Shown here piece after piece: positions 1-11,917 of a stretch of DNA of 64,000 bases. The position numbers were made by a program, and so were the translations under genes. The stretch covers positions 62,001 through 126,000 of the forward strand of contig JASANE010028178.1 in assembly GCA_030248225.1 (NCBI GenBank), given 5' to 3'. The notes under the pieces are model-generated. The model did not search any database, was not told the DNA's origin, and saw nothing but the letters and a program-made list of their open reading frames with translations. This DNA is from Trileptium ribeirensis (taxonomy: Eukaryota; Nematoda; Enoplea; Enoplida; Thoracostomopsidae). Every line of letters begins with the position of its first letter. Position 1 is the first letter of the stretch.

Positions 1-700
1 AAAAGTGTTCAATTTTTGTTTTCGGTAAGTATCTTCCAGGTGTTACTTATTACCTATCAACGCACCAATTGGAACATGCGGAATCCGTTAATGATCTTGG
101 TTTTCTGCTTAATCATGATCAGAAATTTTCTCTGCACTGCACAAAAATTTCTCGGAAGGGACACATGATATGTGCTAATATTCTTCGTAGTTTCAAGTGT
201 CGTGATCGGGGTTTCCTGGTCAAAATGTTTATTACTTTTGTTCGTCCTGTCTTAGAATATGGTAGCTCAATATGGTCCCCTCATTACTTAAAAGATATTG
301 AGGCTATAGAAAAGGTTCAACGTAGATTCACTAAAAGGTTACCTGGTTGTCGTGACCTTCAATACTCTGAACGGCTTAAGTTATTAAATCTCAATAGTTT
401 GGAACACCGTCGTATCCTTGCTGATCTCAAATTAGGTTACAAGATAATACATCAGCAATCACAGTTAGATATTGACAACTTTTTTGTTTTTGCAGATTAT
501 GTTGGCCCTCGTTCACACCGGCTAAAATTAAAAGTTCCCTTTTCCACCAATGAGCTAGTGCGAAACACATTTCGTTTTCGTTTCCTGTTTTATGGAATTC
601 ACTCCCCGAAAAAATAGTTAAAACTTCATTTGCGAAATTTAACAAGCAGATTTCCGAATTAAGCTTTAATCATTTGCTGAAGGGGCGATGGGTTAGGTGA
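1..700 (+). pseudogene. LINE (CR1/L2-like) reverse transcriptase C-terminal tail, frameshifted
   Basis: The frame is open from the window's left edge (codons from position 3) to 617, so the element continues off-window. The translation carries the usual end of a non-LTR reverse transcriptase: a block reading FVRPVLEYGSSIWSP near 240-285, then IEKVQRRFTKRL, then LKLLNLNSLEHRR. Near 592 a one-base shift breaks the frame: the conserved W-N-S-L-P motif is read from 593 in another frame that runs to a TGA at 698-700. No endonuclease or catalytic YxDD is in view because only the last ~200 residues are present. It is a dead 3' fragment of a LINE; the family (CR1, L2 or Jockey group) is inferred from the tail motifs and is not certain. 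Confidence 0.85.
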
Positions 701-1057
701 CCACCCAAGGTCCTCTATCCTCCTCTCGATTACTCATGGTTTTAAGTGTCAGCTATTTATACTGTAGTGCTACTATATACTTCGCCTTCTTCGTTGTGCC
801 AAATATTGTTTGCAGACTGATAAAGCGGATGCTCCACGGTGAAGCGTTTGCAGTGTTAGAAACCGACAAGATACCGTCTCATGATATCCAATCGAAACTG
901 TAAAACATTTTGTTTTCGTTGTTATTATTATCGGTTGTTGTAATCGGCAATCAAAAGGCGGTAAACCTTGAATCATCAGATGGAGGCGAATGATGAATTT
1001 CCTGAGCTGACCATCTGAGCCGTCTGTTGGTGTCGGTAACAAAATTATTATTATTAT
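701..1057 (+). repeat. LINE 3' untranslated region ending in an ATT microsatellite
   Basis: No coding potential. The stretch follows directly on the RT tail and ends in (ATT)n at about 1038-1055, the kind of microsatellite tail that CR1/L2-type LINEs leave at their 3' end. This suggests the LINE's true 3' terminus is here. Confidence 0.5.
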
Positions 1058-1956
1058 TATTAATATGTCTGTTTTTGGACACCCAGAGCAAAAATGCCTT
1101 CCACTATATATACCGCGTCAAACAGAATGTGCTTAGAACGTATGGAGCGTAGAATAAACACTTTCGCTCACTCCCTAGTCGTCTCCCTTTACTACAGATA
1201 TATACGTTTGTTACATGTTGGTCTGTAGGAAACTTGAAATTATTGGTTTATATAGTTCCAAGAGAAAGTAATATATGGTAATTTTTGATCAGTGGTCAGA
1301 GACACTGTTTAGGCCAGCGTTCCACAAACAGTGCCCGTCAGTTAGATGATAATGATGATAAATTTCTAATCAGAACGCTATAAATGAGACAAACTGTGAT
1401 GCTGCTCGGCTCGCACAGTTTCAATAAATACAATTCATTACCAAGAATGCAGTTTCTGGTTGTTTGCAGATAACGTTACTTTACTTCAATTTAGTCTGAC
1501 TTACAAAGTTTGCAATCGCACTGGCTTGTGCTTGACTTAAGTTATGTTAGCCAAGCACACGCTAAGTACTTGTACGTAAGCCATACTCTGTTACTGAGTT
1601 GGACCGGTTTAATTCGAACATAAACAACAGTCTTCCGAATGGTTAAAATAGGTGCTACAAACATCGACCTGGCTTTGTTTTGTTAACAATGTTTTGCAGG
1701 TTAAAATGAAAAATTCCTACTGAAATTATGTGCGCTACTTACGCTTCACACGGCAAATTGCTGAGTTAAATTTTTCTTTTGCTTGGTTGTATTGGAGCTT
1801 GATCATGTATAATATATATTACATATGTTTGGATCACAGATGGAGCAAAAATGTGGAAAACTTTAAACAAAATTTTTAAACCGGAATTCCGGTTCCAGTA
1901 TGGTTTTTACCCTTTGCCGGAATCGCAACCGGAACCAGAATTCCGGTTACTCCCTG
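1056..1956 (-). mobile_element. non-autonomous hAT-like element, truncated copy
   Basis: This is the reverse complement of the 1.16-kb unit at 5115-6275, diverged but recognisable along its length. The terminal inverted repeat end (…CCGGTTACTCCCTG) lies at 1943-1956, preceded by the CCGGAATTCCGGTT-rich subterminal block at 1880-1950. The opposite terminus is missing; similarity starts right at the LINE's ATT tail. The following bases, from 1957, read as LINE reverse transcriptase, so the element sits against or inside a second LINE. No transposase ORF. Confidence 0.75.
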
Positions 1957-2760
1957 TCCTACGTCACTTATATACGACCAGTGCTTCAGGATGCTTCTCA
2001 AGTCTGGTATTTGTGTCAGCTAAATGATATTGACTATATTGAGAGAGTAAAAGATATATGTGCAGCAATGGTGGAATGGTTAGAGCGTTTTACTTGCAAT
2101 ACACTGGCCATGTGTTCGAGTCCCGCTCGAACTATAAGATTGCAGCAATCCCCTTGAGCAAGTGATTAAGATGCACTGTGCTCCAGGCAACCCAGCTGTT
2201 CATCCTTAATTGGTAGATAAATGGGTAGCAGCTTGCTGCAAAAATCACCGGCTTGCGGACACCGCAAGGCTCTGGTTATCGCTCCAGACCCCATTCGGAC
2301 CGAAAAGCGGGGTAACGGATATTGGCACCGCTCCCAGCTGCGCTAGTTCGCGGGGGAAAATTTGATTGACTTAAGTATATACAAAGATATGTTACTCGCC
2401 GTTTGTTCACCAGACTAAGATGGACAAAAGTACCTTACAAAGAACGGTTCAGTATTTTAAATCTTGAGCCGCTTGAACTATATGGACTTTACCCCGATCT
2501 TACTATAATCTACAATCTATTATCTATCTTACTACACCTGCTGAACACATCAGGCGTATCGCAAACGTGTGGACACTCACTGAAACCAATAAATAAGAAT
2601 TTCAAAACGAATGTTGTAAAACATTCCTTTCGCTGTCAGGGTAATCAATGCCTGGAATGCGTTACCCGAACTCGTAGGCAATAAACCTGTCATCCGCACT
2701 CCTAACGGTAGATCATTCAAATTTCGTTAGAAAACTTACGACTTGTCGCAATTTTTGCAC
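1957..2760 (+). pseudogene. second LINE reverse transcriptase tail, split by a SINE
   Basis: Residues reading YVTYIRPVLQDASQVWY followed by IDYIERVKD (about 1959-2055) are the same RT C-terminal block as in the first LINE but from a different family member. The reading resumes after the SINE at about 2383 with a block reading RLRWTKVPYKERFSILNLEPLE, then breaks again; the conserved INAWNALPELVG motif appears near 2647-2685 in another frame. Only the last part of the RT remains, with at least two frame breaks besides the SINE. A non-functional relic. Confidence 0.8.
2053..2381 (+). mobile_element. tRNA-derived SINE inserted in the LINE
   Basis: The 5' part resembles a tRNA: an A-box-like GGAATGGTTAGAGCG at about 2072 and a B-box-like TGTTCGAGTCCC at about 2111. 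Downstream (about 2151-2240) lies a block containing CTTGAGCAAG and CTCCAGGCAACCCAGCTG, which resembles the conserved central domain seen in many metazoan SINEs. The insertion interrupts the RT reading frame and is flanked by a near-repeat, AAAAGATATATG (2049-2060) and CAAAGATATGTT (about 2381-2392), likely the target-site duplication. Boundaries are approximate. Confidence 0.65.
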
Positions 2761-3475
2761 TACGATAAGAATATATGATCAGTACCGAGGCAGTCCCTCA
2801 AGCCTTCCTAATCCTATCAAAAATTCCGTCTAAATACAAAATGTGGTTATCTGTTGTCGTGTAACTTGTTAGTGCATAGTAAGGTGATTGTCAGACCTAA
2901 ACAGTGACTTCCAAATTTTTTTCAAAAATCCTACTTTTATATAATTCGCAAATGGTACATGCATCTCTACGTGCAGTGGCTATTTAGTGTTATCACAATT
3001 ATCGTTTCAACTCATGATCAGTTGTAAGTGGCTCTATGTCCTTTTTGATCATATCTGTTTATTTACGTGTTAGTCTATTATTTTTGTATAACAGGATCTT
3101 TCATCTGGTGTATTGTCGTTCAAGCATCGCTTGCATGCATCAAATAAATTGCCCGACTAATGTGTTGTTATATTTCTTTTCAACATCTGGCGCTGCTCAA
3201 AGCGAGGCTCAAACCTCCTCCACTCAAGGACAATCTGAAATCTATCTCACAAAGACAAGAACCAAATTACACTGGGCGAACGTGCAGATTGTATATACCT
3301 TACGGACGAAGAATAAGGTACACAATATCTCACAATGACAGTGTATGGACAATGCATAACTGTTCTGTGTAATAAGGCTGGCTTGACCAGTAATAAACTA
3401 CGTATGTGGTTGTTGTATATTATATATATACGTATATACTATATTAAGTCAAAATTATGTATATAATAATTACTG
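2761..3475. other. unassigned AT-rich stretch
   Basis: No gene, RNA or element recognised. Short open frames at 3036-3372 show no domain signature. An (AT)-rich run lies at about 3417-3445. Confidence 0.4.
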
Positions 3476-4357
3476 GACCCTCCAAATTGGGGGGCCTCTG
3501 GTTCCAAGTGGCTCAGAACAGGCCCCCCGGTTCATGCCCCTTGGCAAAATTTTGGGATCCCCCCGAGTTCACCACCTCCCGGGGTTATTTTAGAGGGGGG
3601 GAAGGGGGGGCGACCCCAAGGATCGGCTTCCCCCCCCTCCCGGCGAGCTCCCCCCCCTAGACACCGACCCCTATTTTTTCGCAAAAACGACCCCTTAAAA
3701 TTTACGTTTTTTTCAAAAAATTGACCCCTTAAGGGGTCACTAAAAAATTTATACTCATATACACGCATATCGTAGGCTAAACGATCAATTATTTGGTCAC
3801 CAAACCTAAAATATGCATGTATACTATATATTATGGCCAAAAACTGAAAAAAACCAGCGCCACAGACGTATGTTGGGACACCTGAAAGAAAAAATGTATT
3901 AATTTTTATAAAATTACTGACCCCTTAAGGGGTCATGACCCCTAGTTTCCGAAATAACCCCTTGCTACTGACCCCTTAGGGGTCAGTAAATTTTTCCGTT
4001 TACTGACCCCTATCTGGAAGGGCCTAAAATAACCCCGGACCTCTAGGAACATTTTGTTTCCAATTGGTCCAAAATACATAAAATTTGATCAAAATTTGAA
4101 CTAACATTCCGTTCTGAAGCCAAAAAGCCCAAATTTGCTTCAAAATAGCTTTCTCTCTCTCCATCAAAAGCGTTTTGACAGTGTTTCCGACACGGTTTTT
4201 AACCGTTTTTCTCTACACAAAATGCCCACTGGCAAAATTCGCCGCCCCCGGTTCGGCACCAGGGGGCCTCTAATTTATGTTCCCTGGCAATATTTTCACC
4301 GAATGGAGAGCCCAAAATTATAAAAGTATTATACTTTATATATATACGTATATATAT
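3476..4357. repeat. G/C-tract region with repeated palindromes
   Basis: Long C and G runs (3590-3660) alternate with at least three copies of the palindrome TGACCCCTTAAGGGGTCA or a one-base-shorter form (3722-3739, 3918-3935, 3969-3985) and half copies near 3688 and 4005. A diverged direct repeat pairs about 3533-3580 with 4221-4268 (both contain GGCAAAATT followed by a CCCCCG run). It may be the wreck of a MITE-like element; no coding evidence. Confidence 0.45.
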
Positions 4358-5114
4358 CAGGGAGTAACCGGAATTCCGGTTCCGACGATAATCGTGTTCC
4401 GATCGCGGTTCCGGCAAAGGGCAAAAACCATACCGGAACTGGAATTCTGGTTTAAAATATTTTGTCAGAAATTTTCCATATTTTTACTTCATCTGAGGTC
4501 CAAAAATTATGTAATATGTACGCAATGACCAAGTACCAATATAACCAAGCAGAAGAAACGATTAACTCAGCAATTTGCCATGTGAAACGCAAGTGGGGCA
4601 CATAAATTCAGTAGGATTTTTCATCTTAGCCTGCAGGAGTTTGCTAACAAAACAAAGCCAGATCGATGCCTATTAGCTGTAAGCTTGGCTAAAATAAATT
4701 GCGCCAAGCACAAGCCACTGCGCTTGCAAACTTTGTAAATCCGTCTATATTGACGTAAACTAGCGTTATCTGCAACGCAGCCAGAAACTGCGTCCTTGGC
4801 AATGAACTGTGTCCATTGAAACTGTGCGAGCAGTATAACAGTTGATCTCATTTATAGCATTGTGATTAGAAAGTTATCATCATTATCATCTAAACGCTAG
4901 CCAAAACAGTGTCATTGACTACTGATCAGAAAATTATAGTATATTATATTTTCTATTATTTTATCTTAGAACCATATAAACCAATAATGTTAAGTTTCCT
5001 ACTGAATAACATGTAACAAACGTATGTGTAGTAAAGGAAGGCGACTGGAAACATTTGCGAAAGTGTTTCTTCTACAGAGCGAAAGTGTTTATTCTACGCT
5101 CCATGCGTTATAAG

Positions 5115-6275
5115 CAGGGAGTAACCGGAATTCCGGTTCCGGCGAAAATCGTGTTCCGGTTGCGGTTCCGGCAAAGGGCAAAAACCATACCGGAACCAGA
5201 ATTCCGGTTTAAAAATTTTGTTTGAAATTTTCCACATTTTTTGCTTCATCCTGTAAACCAAACATATGTAATATATATTATACAATGATGAAGCTCCAAT
5301 ACAACCAAGCAAAAGAAAAGATTAACTAACCAATTTGCCGTGTGAAACGTAAGTAGGGCACATAATTTGAACAGGAATCTTTCATAATAACCTGCAGCAG
5401 TTTGTTAAATCAAAGCCAGGTCGATGCTTGTAGCAGCTATTTTACACATCCAGAAGTCTGTGGGATACGTTTGGATTAAACCGGTCCAACTCGGTAACAG
5501 AGTATGGCTTACGCAGAAGTACTTAGGGTATGCTTGGCTAACATAAATTGCGTCAAGCAACCGCCAGTGCGCTTGTAAACTGGGTAAATCAATCTAAATT
5601 GAAGTAAACTAACGTTATCTGCAACGCAGCTAGAAACGGCTTTCTTGGCAATGAACTGTATTTATTGAAACTGTGCGAGCAGCATCACAGTGTGTCTCAT
5701 TTATAGCATTCTGATTAGAAAGTTATCATCATTATGATCAAACTGACGGGCACTGTTTGTCCAACGCTAGCCTAAACAGTGTCTCTGACCACTGATCAGA
5801 ACATTACCTTCTATCTATTATTTTCTCTTAGAATCATATAAACCAATAATTTTAGGTTTCCTACAGAAGAACATGCAACAAATGTATATGTGTAGTAAAG
5901 GGAGGCGACTGGAGACAGAGCGAAAGTGATTCTACGCTCCAAGCTTTGTAAGCATATTCGATTTGACGCAGTATATGCAATGGTGTATAGTGGAAGACAT
6001 TTTTTGCTCTGGGTATCCAAAAATCGACATATTTGATCGATAAATAAACATTATTAGCTTCCTCAGTCTCTTTAAAGTTTCAGAAAGGCAATAATACCAT
6101 CGCAAAACATTAAGTTTAATGTAAAAGTTATTTTTAATGCATTTTAAATCCACTATACCTTCATTTCTTCCATCATCTGTTTTACTATATATAAATTTCG
6201 AATACCAGGTTCCGGTTCCGGATCCGGCTTAAATGGACTGTTCCGGTTGCTGGTCCCGGTTCCGGTTATTCCCTG
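5115..6275 (+). mobile_element. inner hAT-like element, copy 1
   Basis: 1161 bp from CAGGGAGTAACCGGAATTCC to GGTTCCGGTTATTCCCTG, giving terminal inverted repeats CAGGGA(G/A)TAACCGGAA. It is flanked by a perfect 8-bp duplication, GTTATAAG at 5107-5114 and 6276-6283. The target is the outer copy itself, which reads straight on when the insert is skipped (compare the uninterrupted order near 10060-10130). Non-coding. Confidence 0.85.
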
Positions 6276-6313
6276 GTTATAAGCACATTCATTTTGACAA
6301 CATACGCAAGGGG

Positions 6314-7472
6314 CAGGGAGTAACCGGAATTCCGGTTCCGGCGAAAATCGTGTTCCGGTTGCGGTTCCGGCAAAGGGCAAAAACCATACCGGAACCAGAA
6401 TTCCGGTTTAAAAATTTTGTTTGAAATTTTCCACATTTTTTGCTTCATCCTGTAAACCAAACATATGTAATATATATTATACAATGATCAAGCTCCAATA
6501 CAACCAAGCAAAAGAAAAGATTAACTAACCAATTTGCCGTGTGAAACGTAAGTAGGGCACATAATTTGAGCAGGAATCTTTCATAATAACCTGCAGCAGT
6601 TTGTTAAATCAAAACCAGGTCGATGCTTGTAGCAGCTATTTTACACATCCAGAAGTCTGTGGGATACGTTTGGATTAAACCGGTCCAACTCGGTAACAGA
6701 GTATGGCTTACGCAGAAGTACTTAGGGTATGCTTGGCTAACAAATTGCGTCAAGCAACCGCCAGTGCGCTTGTAAACTGGGTAAATCAATCTAAATTGAA
6801 GTAAACTAACGTTATCTGCAACGCAGCTAGAAACGGCTTTCTTGGCAATGAACTGTATTTATTGAAACTGTGCGAGCAGCATCACAGTGTGTCTCATTTA
6901 TAGCATTCTGATTAGAAAGTTATCATCATTATGATCTAACTGACGGGCACTGTTTGTCCAACGCTAGCCTAAACAGTGTCTCTGACCACTGATCAGAACA
7001 TTACCTTCTATCTATTATTTTCTCTTAGAATCATATAAACCAATAATTTTAAGTTTCCTACAGAAGAACATGCAACAAATGTATATGTGTAGTAAAGGAA
7101 GGCGACTGGAGACAGAGCGAAAGTGATTCTACGCTCCAAGCTTTGTAAGCATATTCGATTTGACGCAGTATATGCAATGGTGTATAGTGGAAGGCATTTT
7201 TTGCTCTGGGTATCCAAAAATCGACATATTTGATCGATAAATAAACATTATTAGCTTCCTCAGTCTCTTTAAAGTTTCAGAAAGGCAATAATACCATCGC
7301 AAAACATTAAGTTTAATGTAAAAGTTATTTTTAATGCATTTTAAATCCACTATACCTTCATTTCTTCCATCATCTGTTTTACTAGATATAAATTTCGAAG
7401 ACCAGGTTCCGGTTCCGGATCCGGCTTAAATGGACTGTTCCGATTGCTGGTTCCGGTTCCGGTTATTCCCTG
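6314..7472 (+). mobile_element. inner hAT-like element, hybrid copy
   Basis: Same ends as copy 1. Its left flank is GCAAGGGG (6306-6313) but its right flank is GGTATAAG (7473-7480), so the flanks do not match each other. They match instead the left flank of the last copy and, with one change, the right flank of copy 1. This is what an unequal crossover between two nested insertions would leave. The 38-bp spacer 6276-6313 recurs at 7473-7510. Confidence 0.75.
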
Positions 7473-7510
7473 GGTATAAGCACATTCATTTTGACAACAT
7501 ACGCAAGGGG

Positions 7511-8647
7511 CAGGGAGTAACCAGAATTCCGGTTCCGGCGAAAATCGTGTTCCGGTTGCGGTTCCGGCAAAGGGCAAAAACCATACCGGAACCAGAATTC
7601 CGGTTTAAAAATTTTGTTTGAAATTTTCCACATTTTTTGCTTCATCCTGTAAACCAAACATATGTAATATATATTATACAATGATCAAGCTCCAATACAA
7701 CCAAGCAAAAGAAAAGATTAACTAACCAATTTGCCGTGTGAAACGTAAGTAGGGCACATAATTTGAGCAGGAATCTTTCATAATAACCTGCAGCAGTTTG
7801 TTAAATCAAAGCCAGGTCGATGCTTGTAGCAGCTATTTTACACATCCAGAAGTCTGTGGGATACGTTTGGATTAAACCGGTCCAACTCGGTAACAGAGTA
7901 TGGCTTACGCAGAAGTACTTAGGGTATGCTTGGTTAACATAAATTGCGTCAAGCACCCGCCAGTGCGCTTGTAAACTTGGTAAATCAGTCTAAATTGAAG
8001 TAAACTAACGTTATCTGCAACGCAGCTAGAAACTACTTTCTTGGCAAAGGAACTGTATTTATTGAAACTGTGCGAGCAGCATCACAGTGTGTCTCATTTA
8101 TAACATTCTGATTGGAAAGTTATCATTGTGATCTAACTGACGGGCACTGTTTGTCCAACGCTAGCCTAAACAGTGTCTCTGACCACTGATCAGAAAATTA
8201 AATTCTATCTATTATTTTCTTTTAGAATCATATAAATCAATAATTTTAAGTTTCCTACAGAAGAAATAAACAAAAGTAAGGGTAGGCGACTGGAGACAGA
8301 GCGAAAGTGTGTATTCTACGCTCCAAGCTTTGTAAGCACATTCGATTTGACGCAGTATACGCAATGGTGTATAGTTGAACACATTTTTTGCTCTGAATGT
8401 CCAAAAACCGACATATTTGATCGATAAATAAACATTATTAGCTTCCTCAGTCTCTTTAAAGTTTCAGAAAGGCAATAATACCATCGCAATACATTAAGTT
8501 TAATGGAAAAGTTATTTTTAATGCATTTTAAATCCACTATACCTTAATTTCGTCCATCATCTGTTTTACTATATATAAATTTCGAAGACCAGATTCCGGT
8601 TCCGGTTTAGATGAACCTTTCCGGTTACTGGTTCCGGTTATTCCCTG
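7511..8647 (+). mobile_element. inner hAT-like element, copy 3
   Basis: Starts CAGGGAGTAACCAGAATTCC at 7511 and ends …GGTTATTCCCTG at 8647. Right flank GCAAGGGG at 8648-8655 equals the left flanks at 6306-6313 and 7503-7510, giving an 8-bp duplication. Downstream, outer-element sequence resumes (GTACAGTGGAAGGCA…). Non-coding. Confidence 0.8.
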
Positions 8648-8900
8648 GCAAGGGGGTACAGTGGAAGGCATTTTTTTGATCTGGGGGTCCAAAAACTGAC
8701 ATATTGATCGATAAATAAACATTATTTACCTTCCTCAGTCTCTTTAAAGTTTCAGAAAGGCAATAATGCCATCACAATACATTAAGTTTAATGTAAAAAT
8801 TACTTTTAACACATTTTAAATCCACTGTACCTGCATTTTTCCTTCCTCTGTTTTACTATATATACATAGGTTTCGAAAACCAGGTTCCGGTTATTCCCTG

Positions 8901-9825
8901 ATATATATATGTGTGTATAAATGTTTTAACTATAGAGCGATATTCCTGATATAATTATTATAAATATATATGCACAGATATATATGTATACTGTATACAT
9001 CATACATGCTGACGCTCCGAAACCTCAGGAGGGGCAGCCGGGTCGGCGGCGGGAAGAGGCCGCTAGCTGGGGTGGCGACATAAAATTGCGACCTCCCCCC
9101 CGTGGCACTGCCATTTTGGTTAGTTTTATTCTATTGTTACAAAAATCTTTCAGGGGAGGGGCAGATATCTCTGAAGCCCTGCTTCAGCATTTATTGCATA
9201 TACCTATACTGATAAATAGGTACCTAATTTATAAAATGAAAGATTATATAGATTTTACGAATTTTGATATTTATACATACTAACTCGTAAAGGTAATAAA
9301 TTACAAAAAGTGAGCGGAGCAATAGGCAAAGTATTTTATATATACCGTATTTATGTATATATACATTGCAAAGGCACATATTCATTATCAGCGACATTGA
9401 AAACCCCCGAGCACAAAAAATCAGCAATTAATAACTTAATTAATTAGCATATACGGCCAAGTTTTAGACTTTCAGAAATGTATTATTCATAATCAGCGAC
9501 ACTGCAAACCACCCTGTGTAATTTATTTTTCATTTCTGAGCACTTTGAAAATTTTCAAAAATCTAATTGTAGCTAATTGTATAATTAGCATTTTTAACAT
9601 CTTCGAATAGTAATAAACACATTGAAAAATAAACAATTTTTGTTTGAAAATGTTAGAAATAAGCTAACACGCTTAACTAATTAGCTATAAAGCAAATTTT
9701 GACAAAATCTATGTCTTGCACCTGACCAATGTTAGGCGTCTCCAATAAAAAATTTTTTAATTGGCCCAGTAATTATTGAGGAGTTCGACGGAAGGTGCAT
9801 ACTTCCCCTCTGACGAGAACAAACG
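8901..9825. other. AT-rich stretch with a short GC-rich island
   Basis: Runs of TA/AT microsatellite at 8901-8990 and 9335-9365. A GC-rich block at about 9008-9115 with G and C runs resembles the 3476-4357 region in character but has no clear copy. No gene recognised. Confidence 0.35.
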
Positions 9826-10390
9826 TTTTGCACTGCAAATTGCTGAGTTAATCTTTGTTTGCTTGCCTGCATCGCAACTTTATCATTGTATATCATGTGG
9901 AAAATTAAAAAAAAATAAACCGGAATTCCGGTTCAAATAATAGAAAATTACCATCTATTATTTCTCTTATAATCATATATATAAACCAATAATTTCAAGT
10001 TTTCTACAGAACAAACGTATGTGTAGTAAAGGGAGGCGACTGGAGACAGGGCGAAAGTGTTTAATCTACGCTCCATGCGTTGTAAGCACATTGAATTTGA
10101 CACATTATAAGCAAGGGCGTATAGTGGAAGACATTTTTGCTCTGTGTCCAAAACCCGACATACTAATCGATAAATAAACATTATTAGCTTCCTCAGCATC
10201 TTTAAAGTTACAGAAAGGTAATAATACCATCGCAATACATTAAGTTCAACGTAAAAATTATTTTTAATACATTTTAAATCCACTATACCTTCATTTCTTC
10301 CTTCATCTGTTTTGCTATATATACAGGTATAAGTTTCGAAGACAAGGTTCCGGATCCGGTCTAAATGAACGGTTCCGGTTATTCTCTGAC
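9826..10390 (+). mobile_element. hAT-like copy with inverted left arm
   Basis: From about 9935 to 10390 the sequence follows the + orientation of the inner elements and ends …GGTTCCGGTTATTCTCTG, a one-base variant of the terminus. The part at about 9838-9934, however, matches the same family in the opposite orientation (compare 1750-1895: AAATTGCTGAGTTAA… through CCGGAATTCCGGTT). The left arm has been inverted and the element shortened. No clear target duplication. Confidence 0.65.
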
Positions 10391-10985
10391 CCGTACCCAT
10401 AGACCTATAGAGCAAAATCAGTACGAGCAGTGAGTTTGCCATGCCCGGAAACCCCCAAGTAAAGCTTTGCAGCCGCCCAGGACGTCAGAACATATTTTCT
10501 AATTTTGGGTCAAGGAACCACGTGGGTGCCATACTTCAAACCACATAACTCCAAAACCGGAACCTTAATCGAAAAACAAATAAGAGGCATCGGCATTTAT
10601 CATTTTACTATGAAATAGTGAGGAACAAATTCGAAGGTTAGATAAAAATAACCTTGCTTCCGTGAAGGGTACTAAAACGGGGTGAAAAACCCTCATTCTG
10701 ACCTCTGACCCCAAACCAAGGGGCGTCATATCCCCGTACCCATGGGTCACAGAACTAAACCAGCACCGGCAATGAGTTTTGGGGTCGAGGAACCATTGGG
10801 GCGACTTAGCCCCGCAGCTCAAACCCCATAAATTCAGAACCGGAGGCTTAATCAAAAAACAAAAAAGAGGCATCGGCATTTATCATTTTACCATGAAATA
10901 AAACCATCCAGAGAAAGAAATTCGAAAGTTAAGATAAAATAACCTTGATTCCGTAAAGGGTACTAAAATGTGGCAAAAAATACAT
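10391..10985. repeat. 342-bp tandem duplication, two units
   Basis: CCCGTACCCAT recurs at 10391 and about 10733, and the following sequence is repeated with scattered changes (for example AAAGAGGCATCGGCATTTATCATTTTAC in diverged copies at 10588 and 10863, and CCGT(A/G)AAGGGTACTAAAA at about 10658 and 10953). The second unit is incomplete. No coding sense on either strand. Confidence 0.7.
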
Positions 10986-11917
10986 TTGGCTACTGACCCT
11001 GGAACCAAACCCCAAATCAAGAAACGCTCGGGGATGGTAAATCGGCTGTCTGTTCGAATGAGCCCAAGATCATGAAAATCGGTTAAGTCGTTCCCGTGTT
11101 ATGGCCGATCATAAACACACAGAAGGAATTTAAAAGATTTCACCCCTGCAACACACAATCCCTACTACGTTTCACTACGTTCTGATAACATTCATTTAGA
11201 GACGTAAGATAAGAATTTCCAACGCCTAAATCAAAAAGCTTATAAAGCGATGCGCAACACGTGTAATTAATACATAATAAAGTCTGTCGGAAGCGCTATT
11301 ATAGCTACAACGTTAACGCAAAAATAGTGCAAACAATCAAAAATTAATCGTACTGTCGTCTTCGAAAAGGTAGATACAGCTGTGTTCAAGTGAAATATTA
11401 GTGCTTTTGAGAGGCCAGAATTTTACACCACAACTTCATGAAAACACCACGCGCAATTTTGATGTTACGTCCTATATAATGATTTGCAAGTATTTCATTT
11501 TCATCCGGTATGAAATGAACGTTTATGGTAAATACATTATGTGGACTAGTTGGTCAAAATTTGCGCATTGATGAATCAACCCAAAATTACTTCTCACTAG
11601 CCAAGACGGGTTATTTAGCTGCACCGCCGGCTTCCCACCGAAGCCCATACAATCCAGGCTTTCTCGACTCTCAAATTAGAATCGAAGCTGCTTAGTTAAG
11701 AGGAACCGATTAGCTTGGCAGGCCGCAGGCAGCTTTGCCAGGGCGTTCAGGCTGGCCCTTTTATGTGGTGCATGCGTTTTAGAAAACGCAGTTATATATC
11801 TAATATACAGATGTATGTAGATAAGGATATATAGATATACATCTATATATAGACATAAAACTGCACCAATATATCATAGGTGTCGACACTGGGGCAGTGG
11901 AGGGCTACCACCCCTAA
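10986..11917. other. unassigned; contains a diverged relative of the giant-element LTR edge
   Basis: No gene recognised. A block at about 11040-11125 (…ATCATGAAAATCGGTTAAGTCG…) resembles the conserved tails of some arthropod and other invertebrate repeats but I cannot place it. At about 11699-11763 a 65-bp stretch (AACCGATTAGCTTGGCAGGCC…) is a clear but diverged match to the LTR edge at 12461-12525. Confidence 0.4.

Larger units (their letters stand above)
4358..8900 (+). mobile_element. composite hAT-like element with nested self-insertions
   Basis: The outer element starts CAGGGAGTAACCGG at 4358 and ends …CCGGTTATTCCCTG at 8900; both ends are flanked by ATATATAT (4350-4357 and 8901-8908), an 8-bp direct repeat as expected for hAT transposition. 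Outer sequence remains at 4358-5114, 6284-6313 and 8656-8900, about 1.0 kb in all, and is interrupted by copies of the same family. No transposase ORF exists anywhere in it, so the family depends on an enzyme from elsewhere. The AT-rich duplication alone would be weak, but the two inner duplications support the reading. Confidence 0.75.

Noticed and set aside
11040..11130. RTE-type LINE 3' end
   Set aside because: The text resembles common invertebrate repeat tails but there is no adjacent coding sequence or poly-A/microsatellite tail to confirm it.
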